A stretch of DNA of 62,949 nucleotides from an uncultured Muribaculaceae bacterium (lineage in GTDB: Bacteria; Bacteroidota; Bacteroidia; Bacteroidales; Muribaculaceae), in the NCBI GenBank assembly GCA_910583675.1, contig CAJTYH010000014.1:1-62949 (forward strand), given 5' to 3'. The position numbers were made by a program, and so were the translations under genes. The notes beneath the pieces were generated by a model that was not told the origin of the DNA, ran no database searches, and saw only the letters and a program-made list of their open reading frames with translations. Below are positions 7,235-15,689 of this stretch, piece after piece (positions within the stretch are counted from its first letter, which is position 1; each line of letters starts with the position of its first letter).

Positions 7235-8800
7235 TTATTGCTTTGGCGGGTAGTCTATGGTATAGTGCAGTCCGCGGCTTTCCTTGCGTTCCTTGGCCTG
7301 ACGCATGATGAGGTATCCCACGTTGATGATGTTGCGGAGCTCGCAGATCTCGCGTGAGGCCTTGGAGCATTTGAAGAGTTTTTCGGTCTCCTCGTAGAGT
7401 ATGTCAAGGCGGTTCCAGGCACGGTCAAGGCGCAGGTTGGAGCGCACAATGCCCACATATGTGCCCATGATCTGGTTTACCTCGCGTATGCTCTGGGTAA
7501 TGAGCACCATCTCCTCGGGGTGGCGTGTGCCCTCGTCGTTCCAGTCGGGCACATCTGTGCGATAACTCAGATGGCCGATCTCCCCGATAGCATGCTTGGC
7601 TGCCGCATCGGCATATACCACGGCTTCTATCAGCGAGTTGGATGCGAGGCGGTTGCCGCCGTGCAGACCGGTGCAGGAACATTCTCCCACGGCATACAGG
7701 CGCTTGATGGAGGACTCTCCGTTGCCGTCTACCTTGATGCCGCCGCAAAGGTAGTGTGCGGCAGGAGCCACGGGTATGTAATCCTTGGTTATGTCAATGC
7801 CGAGCGACAGGCATTTCTGGTATATGTTCGGGAAATGCCGCCGTGTCTCGTCCGGATCCTTGTGCGTCACGTCAAGGAATACGTGATCGTCGCCGTGGAG
7901 TTTCATTTCCGAGTCAATGGCGCGTGCCACCACATCGCGAGGTGCCAGCTCCATCCGTTTGTCGTATTTCTGCATGAAGCGTTCACCGCTGAGGTTGCGC
8001 AGTATGGCTCCGTAGCCTCGCATCGCCTCTGTGATGAGGAAGCTGGGGCGGTCTCCCGGATGGAAGAGCGCCGTAGGATGGAACTGTATGAACTCCATAT
8101 CCTTTACCGTTCCCTTGGCACGGTAGACCATCGCGATGCCGTCGCCGGTGGCTACAAGGGGATTGGTGGTCGTCTGGTATACCGCTCCTACCCCTCCGGT
8201 GGCCATGAGTGTCACTTTGGACAGGAATGTGTCAACTCCTCCTTCTGGATTGAGCACGTAGGCACCGTAGCAGGTTATGTCGGGGGTGCGGCGGGTAACC
8301 ACCTTTCCCAGATGGTGCTGGGTGATGATCTCTATGGCAAAGTGATTCTCGTATATGTCTATGTCGGGGTTTGAGCGGACTGCCTTTATGAGGCTTTCCT
8401 GGATCTCGAATCCGGTGTTGTCGGCGTGGTGGAGTATGCGGAACTCCGAGTGTCCCCCTTCGCGGTGCAGGTCGAAAGTGCCGTCCTCCTTCTTATCGAA
8501 GTTCACTCCCCACTCTATCAGTTGCCTGATCTGACCCGGAGCCTCGGTGACGACCTTCCTTACCGCCTCGGGGTCTGAGAGGAAGTCGCCTGCGACCATC
8601 GTGTCGTGTATGTGCTTGTCAAAATCATCTACCTCGAGGTTCGTCACCGAGGCGACTCCCCCTTGTGCAAGGGCGGTATTGGCTTCATCAAGTGTGGTTT
8701 TGCAGATAAGGGCCACTTTGCCGTGGCTCGCCACCTTCAGGGCAAAGCTCATGCCGGCGATGCCCGATCCTATAACCAGAAAATCATATTCCTTTGTCAT
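7235..8800 (-). CDS. nadB: L-aspartate oxidase
   Basis: FAD enzyme that oxidises L-aspartate to iminoaspartate, the first step of de novo NAD synthesis. The 521-residue protein begins with the dinucleotide fold YDFLVIGSGIAGMSFALK and has the family blocks EANTALAQGGVASV, HREGGHSEFRILH, FIQFHPTAL, FLITEAMRGYGAIL and APAAHYLCGGIKVD, followed by the C-terminal helical domain (QSIREVNQIMGTYVGIVR). The first three blocks distinguish it from other flavoprotein subunits. No nadA or nadC is adjacent. A full TTTG-N20-TAACTTTG promoter lies upstream at 8847-8878. Confidence 0.95.
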   Translation of the reverse strand: MTKEYDFLVIGSGIAGMSFALKVASHGKVALICKTTLDEANTALAQGGVASVTNLEVDDFDKHIHDTMVAGDFLSDPEAVRKVVTEAPGQIRQLIEWGVNFDKKEDGTFDLHREGGHSEFRILHHADNTGFEIQESLIKAVRSNPDIDIYENHFAIEIITQHHLGKVVTRRTPDITCYGAYVLNPEGGVDTFLSKVTLMATGGVGAVYQTTTNPLVATGDGIAMVYRAKGTVKDMEFIQFHPTALFHPGDRPSFLITEAMRGYGAILRNLSGERFMQKYDKRMELAPRDVVARAIDSEMKLHGDDHVFLDVTHKDPDETRRHFPNIYQKCLSLGIDITKDYIPVAPAAHYLCGGIKVDGNGESSIKRLYAVGECSCTGLHGGNRLASNSLIEAVVYADAAAKHAIGEIGHLSYRTDVPDWNDEGTRHPEEMVLITQSIREVNQIMGTYVGIVRSNLRLDRAWNRLDILYEETEKLFKCSKASREICELRNIINVGYLIMRQAKERKESRGLHYTIDYPPKQ

Positions 8801-8846
8801 GGCTCACCTAAAGTATGAATAGTTCCGTGAAACCCACCAAGCCAAG

Positions 8847-8878
8847 CAAAGTTAGTGCTTTCCCTCCTAACGGCCAAA
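8847..8878 (-). promoter_or_regulatory. Consensus promoter of nadB
   Basis: Read on the minus strand: TTTG (8878-8875), a 20-nt spacer, then TAACTTTG (8854-8847). Both elements and the spacing match the Bacteroidetes consensus. Transcription would begin roughly 40 nt before the nadB ATG. Confidence 0.75.
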
Positions 8879-8929
8879 AAATAATATTGTCCAACTTATA
8901 AAAAAGGTTAGCGGGGAGGGTGGCGGCGG

Positions 8930-8957
8930 TTTGTCTCGAAAAAAATAGCTATCTTTG
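8930..8957 (+). promoter_or_regulatory. Putative promoter of the ftsB-like gene
   Basis: TTTG (8930-8933) and TATCTTTG (8950-8957) with a 16-nt spacer, slightly short. The -7 box overlaps the possible TTG start at 8955, which argues for the later ATG at 8988. Confidence 0.5.
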
Positions 8958-8987
8958 CCTTTTGACAGAGCAAAGGTTGTCGCTGTG

Positions 8988-9293
8988 ATGAAAGAGCAGA
9001 TAAAGGATGGGTGGCAGTGGTGCCGCAGGTATATAACTTTCCCGCTGATCGTGGCAGTGGGATATGTGCTTTTTGTGGTGTTCTTCAATGAGAATTCCTA
9101 TTCGCGAAGTGCGGAACTCCAGGAGGAGATAGACGCATTGGAAGCCGAGATAAAGGAGAATAACGATACGATGATGTATTACAGGCGCCTGAATGCCGGG
9201 CTTGACACCGATCCCGTCGCTCTTGAGCGTATCGTCCGCGAGAACTATCATATGCAGCGCGTCAACGAGGATGTGTATATTGTCACGGAGTGA
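8988..9293 (+). CDS. FtsB/DivIC-family septum formation protein
   Basis: Small bitopic cell-division protein. The 101-residue version from ATG 8988 has a short cytoplasmic N-terminus, one membrane helix at about residues 17-35 (FPLIVAVGYVLFVVFF), a coiled coil (SAELQEEIDALEAEIKENND), and a small C-terminal domain with the family pattern DPVALERIVRENYHM. I prefer this start to an in-frame TTG at 8955 because a promoter box lies on top of that TTG. In known members the protein joins an FtsL/FtsQ-type complex. It is followed by a small membrane-protein gene and dapB on the same strand. Confidence 0.83.
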   Translation: MKEQIKDGWQWCRRYITFPLIVAVGYVLFVVFFNENSYSRSAELQEEIDALEAEIKENNDTMMYYRRLNAGLDTDPVALERIVRENYHMQRVNEDVYIVTE

Positions 9294-9322
9294 GAAATTG
9301 AGAAAATAAGAAATTTAGAAAT
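9293..9322 (+). repeat. AT-rich dispersed repeat, copy 1 (AGAAATTGAG type)
   Basis: A 30-bp A-rich sequence starting inside the stop codon of the ftsB-like gene. It matches 40707-40736, read on the opposite strand, at 29 of 30 positions. In both places it lies downstream of a gene end in the direction of transcription. Confidence 0.7.
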
Positions 9323-9343
9323 AGTGTGGGGAGGGGTGAAGAT

Positions 9344-9766
9344 ATGACCGATACGAAGAGATATACCAAAGAGGAACTTTTGGGAAAATCGCCACACACG
9401 TGGTGCGTGGTAATAGCCACAGTAGGACTTCTTGCCATAGCTGCAGGCACGTTGCTGCCGATCCTGAATGTGACTGTAGCTCCTGGGGCTGTGGGCAACT
9501 GGTGGAAATATGTTTATGCTGCCGGAGCCGTGTGCTTCCTTCTGGGTAAGTTGCTTTCGCCATATACGGGCACGCATCCGCGCATAAAGCGTCTTTACAG
9601 AATAGAGGCTTGGAGCGCGGTGTTTTTCTGCGTGGCAGCCTTTTTCCTGTTCTATAACGGGAACGTGTCACGTGACAGTTGGGCGTTTACCCTCGCCGGG
9701 GGAGCGTTGTTGATTTTTACGACAATAGCCATACCGCGTGTGGCCAACAAGGAACTTAAGAAGTAG
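9344..9766 (+). CDS. Small integral membrane protein of unknown function
   Basis: I do not recognise a functional family. From ATG 9344 (140 residues; purine-rich GGGGAGGGGTGAAG just upstream) it has four predicted membrane helices, near residues 26-47 (VVIATVGLLAIAAGTLLPIL), 57-75, 90-106 (WSAVFFCVAAFFLFY) and 113-132 (WAFTLAGGALLIFTTIAI), and a lysine-rich C-terminus. The gene sits between the ftsB-like gene and dapB with short gaps, so it is probably cotranscribed with them. Confidence 0.7.
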   Translation: MTDTKRYTKEELLGKSPHTWCVVIATVGLLAIAAGTLLPILNVTVAPGAVGNWWKYVYAAGAVCFLLGKLLSPYTGTHPRIKRLYRIEAWSAVFFCVAAFFLFYNGNVSRDSWAFTLAGGALLIFTTIAIPRVANKELKK

Positions 9767-9772
9767 CTTGAA

Positions 9773-10510
9773 ATGAAAATAGCACTTATAGGCTACGGGA
9801 AGATGGGGCGTGCCATAGAGCGCATAGCCATGGAGCGTGGTCATGAGATAATATGCAGGATTGATGCCGGAGAGGAGAAGAAGATCAGCTCCGACGCATT
9901 TCGCATGGCGGATGTGGCGATCGAATTCACCATGCCTGCCGCTGCTGTCGGGAACTATCGCCTTGCACTTGCTGCGGGGATTCCGGTAGTTTCCGGTACT
10001 ACCGGATGGACGGCCGCCATGCCTGAGGTGAAGGCACTCCTTGAAGAGACGGGTGGAACACTGTTCTGGACATCGAATTTCAGCATCGGTGTAAATCTTT
10101 TCATGAAAATAAACGCCTATGCAGCGCGGCTTTTCGGTAAATTCCCGCAGTACTCCCCTTCGATGAAGGAGATACATCATATCCACAAGCTGGATCATCC
10201 GTCGGGCACGGCAATCACCCTTGCCGAAGGGATAATGGCCAACGATCCCGGAATAACGGCCTGGATAGAGCCTGAGAATGGTAAGGAACTTCCTTCCGGA
10301 GTGCTTCCCATAGAGCATGAGAGGGAAGGTGAAGTGCCAGGAACGCATATAATAAAATGGTCTTCTCCTGTTGATGCCGTTACTTTGGAGCACAAGGCAT
10401 TCTCCAGAGACGGATTCGCCCTTGGGGCGGTCATGGCTGCGGAATGGGTGCATTCCAATCCGGCCTCCAAGGGGCTGCTTGGCATGGGACAGATGCTGGG
10501 TGACCTGTAA
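9773..10510 (+). CDS. dapB: 4-hydroxy-tetrahydrodipicolinate reductase
   Basis: Cytoplasmic enzyme of the diaminopimelate/lysine pathway that reduces 4-hydroxy-tetrahydrodipicolinate with NAD(P)H. The 245-residue protein opens with the dinucleotide fold MKIALIGYGKMGRAIERIA, contains the G-x-TGWT block (SGTTGWT), and has the catalytic signature HHIHKLDHPSGTA, matching the family's E-x-HH-x-xK-x-D-x-PSGTA. It lies 6 bp after the small membrane-protein gene and 36 bp before lepB, so these genes probably form an operon. Confidence 0.96.
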   Translation: MKIALIGYGKMGRAIERIAMERGHEIICRIDAGEEKKISSDAFRMADVAIEFTMPAAAVGNYRLALAAGIPVVSGTTGWTAAMPEVKALLEETGGTLFWTSNFSIGVNLFMKINAYAARLFGKFPQYSPSMKEIHHIHKLDHPSGTAITLAEGIMANDPGITAWIEPENGKELPSGVLPIEHEREGEVPGTHIIKWSSPVDAVTLEHKAFSRDGFALGAVMAAEWVHSNPASKGLLGMGQMLGDL

Positions 10511-10546
10511 TCACATTTTGTAAAACAATTGTATTCATTTGAATAG

Positions 10547-12040
10547 ATGAGCGAAGAAATCAATCCGCAACTGCAATCAACCGGAAAGACTGAAGAGACC
10601 TTTCAGGAGGGATTCAAACGTCGCGTGCGTTCCAATACCGTTACCCGTTGGATAAGGTTTGGAGTCGTGATGCTGTTGTTCGTGCTCTGGGTGGCATGGA
10701 TGGGCAATTGGTGGCTGCTTCTGGCAGGCATACTGCTTTTTGACATATACATCACCGGATACATCCCTTTCACATGGTGGAAAAAGTCAAAGAACGGAGC
10801 CGTAAGGTCTGTGATGTCGTGGGTGGATGCGATTGTATACGCACTCATTCTGGTCTATTTCATATTTGCTTTTGTGGGTCAGAATTACCAGATCCCTTCA
10901 TCCTCCCTTGAGAAGACGCTTTATACGGGCGATTACCTGTTTGTAAACAAGACCGTATACGGCCCTCGCGTGCCGATGACACCGGTATATTTCCCATTGG
11001 TACATAACGAGCTTCCGTTCGGTCTGGGCAAAAGCTACATGGACAACCCTTCACTGGGCTACAAGCGTCTCAAGGGACAGCGTCAGGTTGAAGCCGGCGA
11101 CATAGTGGTGTTCAACTTTCCTGCCGGCGATACCGTCATGACCAAGGTACAGAATCCGGACTACTATTCCCTGATCGCCATGCATGGGCGTGACTACGTG
11201 CTTAACAACAAGGGCACCTTCGGAGATGTGGTTGCACGCCCCGTAGACCGCAGGGAGAACTATGTGAAACGTTGCGTGGGGCTTCCCGGACAGCGCATAC
11301 GCATCACCGACGGCGACATATACATAGACGGAGAGAAATTCCTTACACCGGAAAACGTGCAGTTTAACTATTTCTATCAACCGGTGGCACCGCTTTCCGA
11401 GGATGAATTCGAGGCTTTTGGCATCCCGGTGGATGACCGGTATACCGTAGATGTCGCTCCTTCCGATGTGATGTCGCTCAAGGAGCTGGGATTCAAGGTG
11501 AATCCCGACGGAACGGTTCCGCAAATCTATGTTTCCCCCCTTACGGCATCAATGGTGAAGCAGATGGAGGAAAGCCCGTCGATAGTCAAGGTCATGAAAC
11601 AGGTGCCCGGCATTGAACCTATGGTGCCGCTTTTCCCGGCTGCGATCTCGTCGGACTGGACGAGGGCGGAATATGGGGGCGAGAATGGCCTGTGGATTCC
11701 CAAGAAGGGGACTGCCTTGAAAATGAACCGTTCCGCATGGGAGATATACGGTCGTGTGATAAAGGTATACGAGAACAACCCTTCGGCACAGTGGCACGAC
11801 GGCAAGATGTGGATAGACGGCAAGCCGGTGGACTATTATACCTTCAAGCTTGACTACTATTTCATGATGGGCGACAACCGCGACAACTCCCTTGACTCGC
11901 GTTATTGGGGATTCGTCCCTGAAGATCATATCGTGGGAACCCCATGGCGTGTGCTTGTAAGCTTCGACAAGGACAAGTCGTTGCTGAACGGAGGAATACG
12001 CTGGAACCGGATACTCAAGGATGCGAACCCTGACAAGTAA
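10547..12040 (+). CDS. lepB: Signal peptidase I, long Bacteroidetes form
   Basis: Membrane serine protease that removes signal peptides from exported proteins. At 497 residues it is much longer than the Escherichia coli enzyme, as usual in Bacteroidetes. Membrane helices lie at about residues 36-70 and 93-111. Box B is QIPSSSLEKTL, placing the catalytic serine at S120. The general-base lysine is K241 in YVKRCVGLPGQRI. Box E is GDNRDNSLDSRYWGFV near the C-terminus. A long insert of over 100 residues between the lysine box and box E is the main size difference. The final 20 bp overlap the WbqC-like gene. Confidence 0.94.
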   Translation: MSEEINPQLQSTGKTEETFQEGFKRRVRSNTVTRWIRFGVVMLLFVLWVAWMGNWWLLLAGILLFDIYITGYIPFTWWKKSKNGAVRSVMSWVDAIVYALILVYFIFAFVGQNYQIPSSSLEKTLYTGDYLFVNKTVYGPRVPMTPVYFPLVHNELPFGLGKSYMDNPSLGYKRLKGQRQVEAGDIVVFNFPAGDTVMTKVQNPDYYSLIAMHGRDYVLNNKGTFGDVVARPVDRRENYVKRCVGLPGQRIRITDGDIYIDGEKFLTPENVQFNYFYQPVAPLSEDEFEAFGIPVDDRYTVDVAPSDVMSLKELGFKVNPDGTVPQIYVSPLTASMVKQMEESPSIVKVMKQVPGIEPMVPLFPAAISSDWTRAEYGGENGLWIPKKGTALKMNRSAWEIYGRVIKVYENNPSAQWHDGKMWIDGKPVDYYTFKLDYYFMMGDNRDNSLDSRYWGFVPEDHIVGTPWRVLVSFDKDKSLLNGGIRWNRILKDANPDK

Positions 12041-12698
12041 CTACGGAAGATTTCATGACACCACGGTGCTCCTGTTGCCCGGATATTACGCCGGCATAGG
12101 TTATTATGTACTGATGGGGGCTTGCGGGAAGGCTGTCGTTGGCACTGGGGAGCTTTTTGACAAGAGAGCCAAATCGGTGCATCGTTGCAGCATTGCCGAT
12201 ACTAACGGTTTGCTTCGGCTTACCGTACCTGTCGGCAAGCCCCACGGCATACCTAAAGCCCGTTGGACTGATGTGCCTCTTAGCGACCATGGCGCGTGGT
12301 GGCATGTGCATCGTGTAACCCTTGAATCCGCATATGGACGTACCCCGTTTTTCGAGTATTACATAGACCGCTTCATGCCATTCCTTACTCCCGAGGTAAT
12401 GGAAAGCTTTCCGACCATAGCCGACCTTGACATGGCCATAGACACGGAGATACGAAAGATACTTCTGTTGGAGACGGAGGTATGCTATGGCGCATTTCCG
12501 GAATTGAAAGGAGAGCCGAGCTTGTCGGTTGTTGACCAAAAGGCGATGCCTCCTGCTGAGATGCACAAGCCGTATTATCAAGTGCGTGCAGGGGAGCAGG
12601 GATTTATACCCGGCATGTCTGTCCTTGATCTTATTTTTAATCTCGGCCCCGAAGCTCCACTCTATCTTAGTGAACTAATCGGAACCATGCGGCTGTGA
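12021..12698 (+). CDS. WbqC-like family protein
   Basis: The WbqC-like family was named from polysaccharide clusters, but its biochemical role is unknown. The 225-residue protein has the hallmark start VLLLPGYYAGIGYYVLM, then the RCSIADTNGLLRLTVPVGKP block, the WWHVHRVTLESAYGRTPFFEYYIDRF segment that follows it in this family, and a C-terminal LSVLDLIFNLGPEA. The family's usual SVLDLLFNEGP-type motif is clearly seen in this ending. It starts 20 bp inside lepB, so translation is probably coupled, and it ends only 3 bp from the convergent aroB. Confidence 0.82.
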   Translation: MRTLTSNYGRFHDTTVLLLPGYYAGIGYYVLMGACGKAVVGTGELFDKRAKSVHRCSIADTNGLLRLTVPVGKPHGIPKARWTDVPLSDHGAWWHVHRVTLESAYGRTPFFEYYIDRFMPFLTPEVMESFPTIADLDMAIDTEIRKILLLETEVCYGAFPELKGEPSLSVVDQKAMPPAEMHKPYYQVRAGEQGFIPGMSVLDLIFNLGPEAPLYLSELIGTMRL

Positions 12699-12701
12699 TA
12701 A

Positions 12702-13793
12702 TTACATCAACAGGTCGCAATATATGTCCAGGGCAGCCTTTACATCATCGGCTGAAACGTTGATGCCGGTCACCGGTTTCCCCTCGTCTTTCAGAAGAGT
12801 GAATGTAAGGCCGTCGGCAGCGGCATTCTTCTTGTCGTGCGCCATGAATTGCAACAGGCGGTCATAGTCGTTGCATCTTATGGCGAAAACCCCGTAATGG
12901 TGCCTTACATAATCGGCATACGTGTGCAGGCGTTCCGACGGGAAGCCCTCCTTCATGTGTGACAACACCAGTGCGCATACCATGCCGAACGCCACGGCAT
13001 ATCCGTGGCTTATCGGCGATCGCCGTTCAAGTGCAAGTTCCTCGAAGGCATGCCCGAATGTATGGCCGAGATTAAGTGATTGCCGCTTTCCGAGGTCGTT
13101 CGGATCTTCCTTGACATAGCCGCATTTTACATTAACGCTCTCTTTGAGGAGTTTCAGGAGCGAATCAGGCTCGTAGGTAGTCACGTCGTATCGCAGCAGT
13201 CGGTCTGTCATTTCCCGTGAAGTGAGCATGGCATGTTTGAGCATTTCCGCATATCCGGAAAGCATTTCCTGCGAACTGAGGGTGCGGAAGAATGTCGTGG
13301 ATATTATTACAACCTCCGCATCGGCGAAAAGTCCGACTTCATTTTTCAGGGTGTTGAAGTTTATTCCGGTTTTGCCCCCTACCGACGCGTCCACGGCTCC
13401 AAGAAGCGTAGTGGGTATGTTCACGAAAGGTATGCCACGCTTGAAAGTGGCGGCTGCGAAGGCTCCCATGTCGGTTATTACACCTCCCCCCACGTTTATC
13501 AACAGGGAACGACGGGTGGCACCGTCGTCGCTCAGCTTCTGCCATATGCCGGACAGGGTATTAAGGTTCTTGTGCATGTCGCCGGCTCCTCCTGTCTGTA
13601 TGATTTGGGCATTTCGTATTACCTCGGATTCGGCTTGCAGCCGTGGTAGCACGAACGATGCTGTATTGGCATCTACCAGCACATGTACCGATATGGGTTC
13701 AAGTTTCTCTACGATTCCGTCAAGGGTTTCTGCCACTTGGTTTGTGAAAAGCAGCTGCGAGGTCACGTCCTGTGATATGTTGTCCTGTTCCAT
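12702..13793 (-). CDS. aroB: 3-dehydroquinate synthase
   Basis: NAD- and metal-dependent enzyme converting DAHP to 3-dehydroquinate, the second shikimate-pathway step. The 363-residue protein carries GGGVITDMGAFAAATFKRG, IPTTLLGAVDASVGGKTG, the metal-ligand block LNLGHTFGHAFE, and ISHGYAVAFGM. All are diagnostic for AroB rather than glycerol or alcohol dehydrogenase relatives. The HAD-family gene follows it upstream on the same strand with a 42-bp gap. The 3' end converges on the WbqC-like gene with no room for a separate terminator. Confidence 0.95.
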   Translation of the reverse strand: MEQDNISQDVTSQLLFTNQVAETLDGIVEKLEPISVHVLVDANTASFVLPRLQAESEVIRNAQIIQTGGAGDMHKNLNTLSGIWQKLSDDGATRRSLLINVGGGVITDMGAFAAATFKRGIPFVNIPTTLLGAVDASVGGKTGINFNTLKNEVGLFADAEVVIISTTFFRTLSSQEMLSGYAEMLKHAMLTSREMTDRLLRYDVTTYEPDSLLKLLKESVNVKCGYVKEDPNDLGKRQSLNLGHTFGHAFEELALERRSPISHGYAVAFGMVCALVLSHMKEGFPSERLHTYADYVRHHYGVFAIRCNDYDRLLQFMAHDKKNAAADGLTFTLLKDEGKPVTGINVSADDVKAALDIYCDLLM

Positions 13794-13835
13794 TTCATTA
13801 GGATTTTAGCGGGCTTTTGTCAGCTCGCAATAAGA

Positions 13836-14579
13836 TTAGCATTCATTTAGAATATAAGGGAGCAGGTCGGCAAGCGTCTCCATTGATGGCAATACAAGGT
13901 CGGCACCCGCTTTCCACAATTCCTTGTCGGGTATCGGGCCGGTGGTGACGGCTATGGTGAATGCACCTGCCTTTGCACCGGATTCCACTCCAAGCGGCGC
14001 ATTCTCTATGACGATGCACTCCCATGGAGCGGCCTTTGCAAGCGCCATGGCCTTGAGATACGGTTCGGGATGGGGCTTACCGAAAGTCACGCTGTGCGAG
14101 GTGATCCGCAGGTCATGCGGGAAACCTCCGGGAAAATCATCGTCAAGGCGCGCAAGGTTGGAGGGTTGTCCCGAACCGGTGACCAAGACACACGTTATGT
14201 CGTTCTCCATCAGACATCTGACCATGCGTTCGGCACCCTTTACGATCTCTACCCTTGGATATTCATTGAAATAACCTGTTTTCCTTGCATAAAGTTCAGT
14301 TTTTTCCTCAGGGGTTGCGGGGCGTCCGAATGCCCGTCTGATCAATGTGTCTATTGTGGCGGCTCCTGTCATCCCTTCGTACAGGTAGAATTCCTCGCGT
14401 GTGCATTCTACACCGAGTTCGGTCATCATCCGATGCCATGCCTTCGTGTGCCACTTCATTGAATCGAGCAGTGTCCCGTCCATATCTATGAGGGCTGCCC
14501 GGGGAGTAAAGGAGGTGTATCCGTGCCGGATCTTATATCGTTCGATGGAATCGTGTATGTCCTTGTTATGCTTTTCCAT
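13836..14579 (-). CDS. HAD-superfamily hydrolase, beta-phosphoglucomutase-like subgroup
   Basis: Cytoplasmic phosphatase or phosphomutase. The 247-residue protein has HAD motif I as LIDMDGTLLDS (about residues 30-40), a helical cap (MKWHTKAWHRMMTELG...), motif II in CVLVTGSGQPS, motif III lysine in TFGKPHPEPYL, and motif IV in CIVIENAPLGVESGAKAG. The cap and the E-N-A-P-x-G-V tail place it with beta-phosphoglucomutase and sugar-phosphate phosphatases, but the substrate cannot be read from sequence. It lies 9 bp from the end of the Crp-type regulator gene on the same strand. Confidence 0.85.
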   Translation of the reverse strand: MEKHNKDIHDSIERYKIRHGYTSFTPRAALIDMDGTLLDSMKWHTKAWHRMMTELGVECTREEFYLYEGMTGAATIDTLIRRAFGRPATPEEKTELYARKTGYFNEYPRVEIVKGAERMVRCLMENDITCVLVTGSGQPSNLARLDDDFPGGFPHDLRITSHSVTFGKPHPEPYLKAMALAKAAPWECIVIENAPLGVESGAKAGAFTIAVTTGPIPDKELWKAGADLVLPSMETLADLLPYILNEC

Positions 14580-14588
14580 ATGGGATGC

Positions 14589-15173
14589 TTATTTGTTGTA
14601 TTTCCCACCCTTTATGCGGTACAGGGTCTCCTTGGTCACTCCGAGGAATGATGCGATCTGTGTGAGGGTGGCGCATTCGGTGATTCTGGGATAACGTTTC
14701 ATTGCCCAGTGGTAACGTTCCTCTGCCGACATGGTCTGCAATGCGTCAAGGCGTTCTTCAAGTGCCAGCACATGTTGCGACATGGCCGTGGTCACAAAGA
14801 GTATGGCTGCCTCGTCTGGCTGGATGCCGGCTTCCTTTATGAGATCTTTCATCCGTAGATGAGGTATGAAAAGAACTTTAGTCGGTTCCAGAAACTGGAT
14901 GGCGACAGTGTCTGGATGGCTGAGGATAAGAAAACGTGACAGCATTATGAACTCGTTGGCAAACGAAAAGCTGAACGTATGTTCTTTTCCTCCAACGGTG
15001 TAGAACAGTCGCGCTGACCCGGCTACGATGTAGAAGGCATATGTGCTCAGGTTGACTGCTCCCCGTATGGTGTCTCCCCGCTTGTATTCATGTTCGCGCA
15101 TCATGTCGCGTAGTTCCAGTTCTATTTGGGGAGGGACAGTGATGAAGCGTTTTATGGTGTCAAGTGGGTTCAT
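14589..15173 (-). CDS. Crp/Fnr-family transcriptional regulator
   Basis: Probable DNA-binding regulator with an N-terminal cyclic-nucleotide-binding-type barrel (about residues 25-115, including the EYKRGDTIRGAVNLSTYAFYIVAGSARLFY stretch) and a C-terminal helix-turn-helix (TLTQIASFLGVTKETLYRIK, residues about 167-186). At 194 residues it is typical of the many Bacteroidetes Crp-like proteins, whose ligand is usually unknown. The residues that contact cAMP are not evident. Its first bases overlap the stop of the upstream secreted-protein gene by 4 bp, so it probably belongs to that operon. Confidence 0.82.
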   Translation of the reverse strand: MNPLDTIKRFITVPPQIELELRDMMREHEYKRGDTIRGAVNLSTYAFYIVAGSARLFYTVGGKEHTFSFSFANEFIMLSRFLILSHPDTVAIQFLEPTKVLFIPHLRMKDLIKEAGIQPDEAAILFVTTAMSQHVLALEERLDALQTMSAEERYHWAMKRYPRITECATLTQIASFLGVTKETLYRIKGGKYNK

Positions 15174-15652
15174 ATGTCACGGGATAATAGGATGGTGTCA
15201 GCTTCCATGACTATGTCATACGGAATAGCGGAAACACGTGGGCGCGGCGAACCGCTATAATAGAATGTCATCTGCCTGTCCCAGCTTGGGAAATCTATTT
15301 TCCTTGTTTCGCCTGCCGGTATCTCTTGATGCACGGTCAGATGCCTCTTGTGTAGCAGCCGTCCGGAGTTGTCTGTGTATGTGATGGTGAAGGTTATGGC
15401 TGAAATATCCCTTTCCTCAAGCATATTGCTTGCAAAGACGGTTTCCTTTGTGGCACGCAGGGTCTTTTCGTAGCCGCTGAACCGTATACATCCGTCATAT
15501 GCCGGTATGGTATCGAATGGCTCGCTATGGGATGTGGCGGCCTGATTCTCTGTGCGCTTCAGCTTTTTGGATATGCTGTTGACACGCTGCCCGGCACACT
15601 GCATGGCCGGGCAAGCGAGGATCAGTATGGCGAGAAGCATGATGCGTGTCAT
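15170..15652 (-). CDS. Small secreted protein of unknown function
   Basis: The family is not recognised. It has 160 residues with a signal peptide (MTRIMLLAILILACPAMQCAGQ). The cysteine in MQCAGQ lacks a clean lipobox, so periplasmic export rather than lipidation is my reading. The rest alternates beta-strand-like segments (ISAITFTITYTDNSGRLL, RKIDFPSWDRQMTFYYSGSPRPRVSAIPYDI) and could be a single beta-sandwich. The gene overlaps the Crp-type regulator start by 4 bp and lies 37 bp after another exported-protein gene. Confidence 0.65.
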   Translation of the reverse strand: MTRIMLLAILILACPAMQCAGQRVNSISKKLKRTENQAATSHSEPFDTIPAYDGCIRFSGYEKTLRATKETVFASNMLEERDISAITFTITYTDNSGRLLHKRHLTVHQEIPAGETRKIDFPSWDRQMTFYYSGSPRPRVSAIPYDIVMEADTILLSRDI

Positions 15653-15689
15653 TGTCCTTGGGAGAAAGGAATGATGTTGTAGTTAATGG

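Noticed and set aside
7520..8374. Open frame opposite nadB
   Set aside because: Antisense to a strongly conserved enzyme and lacking any recognisable feature.
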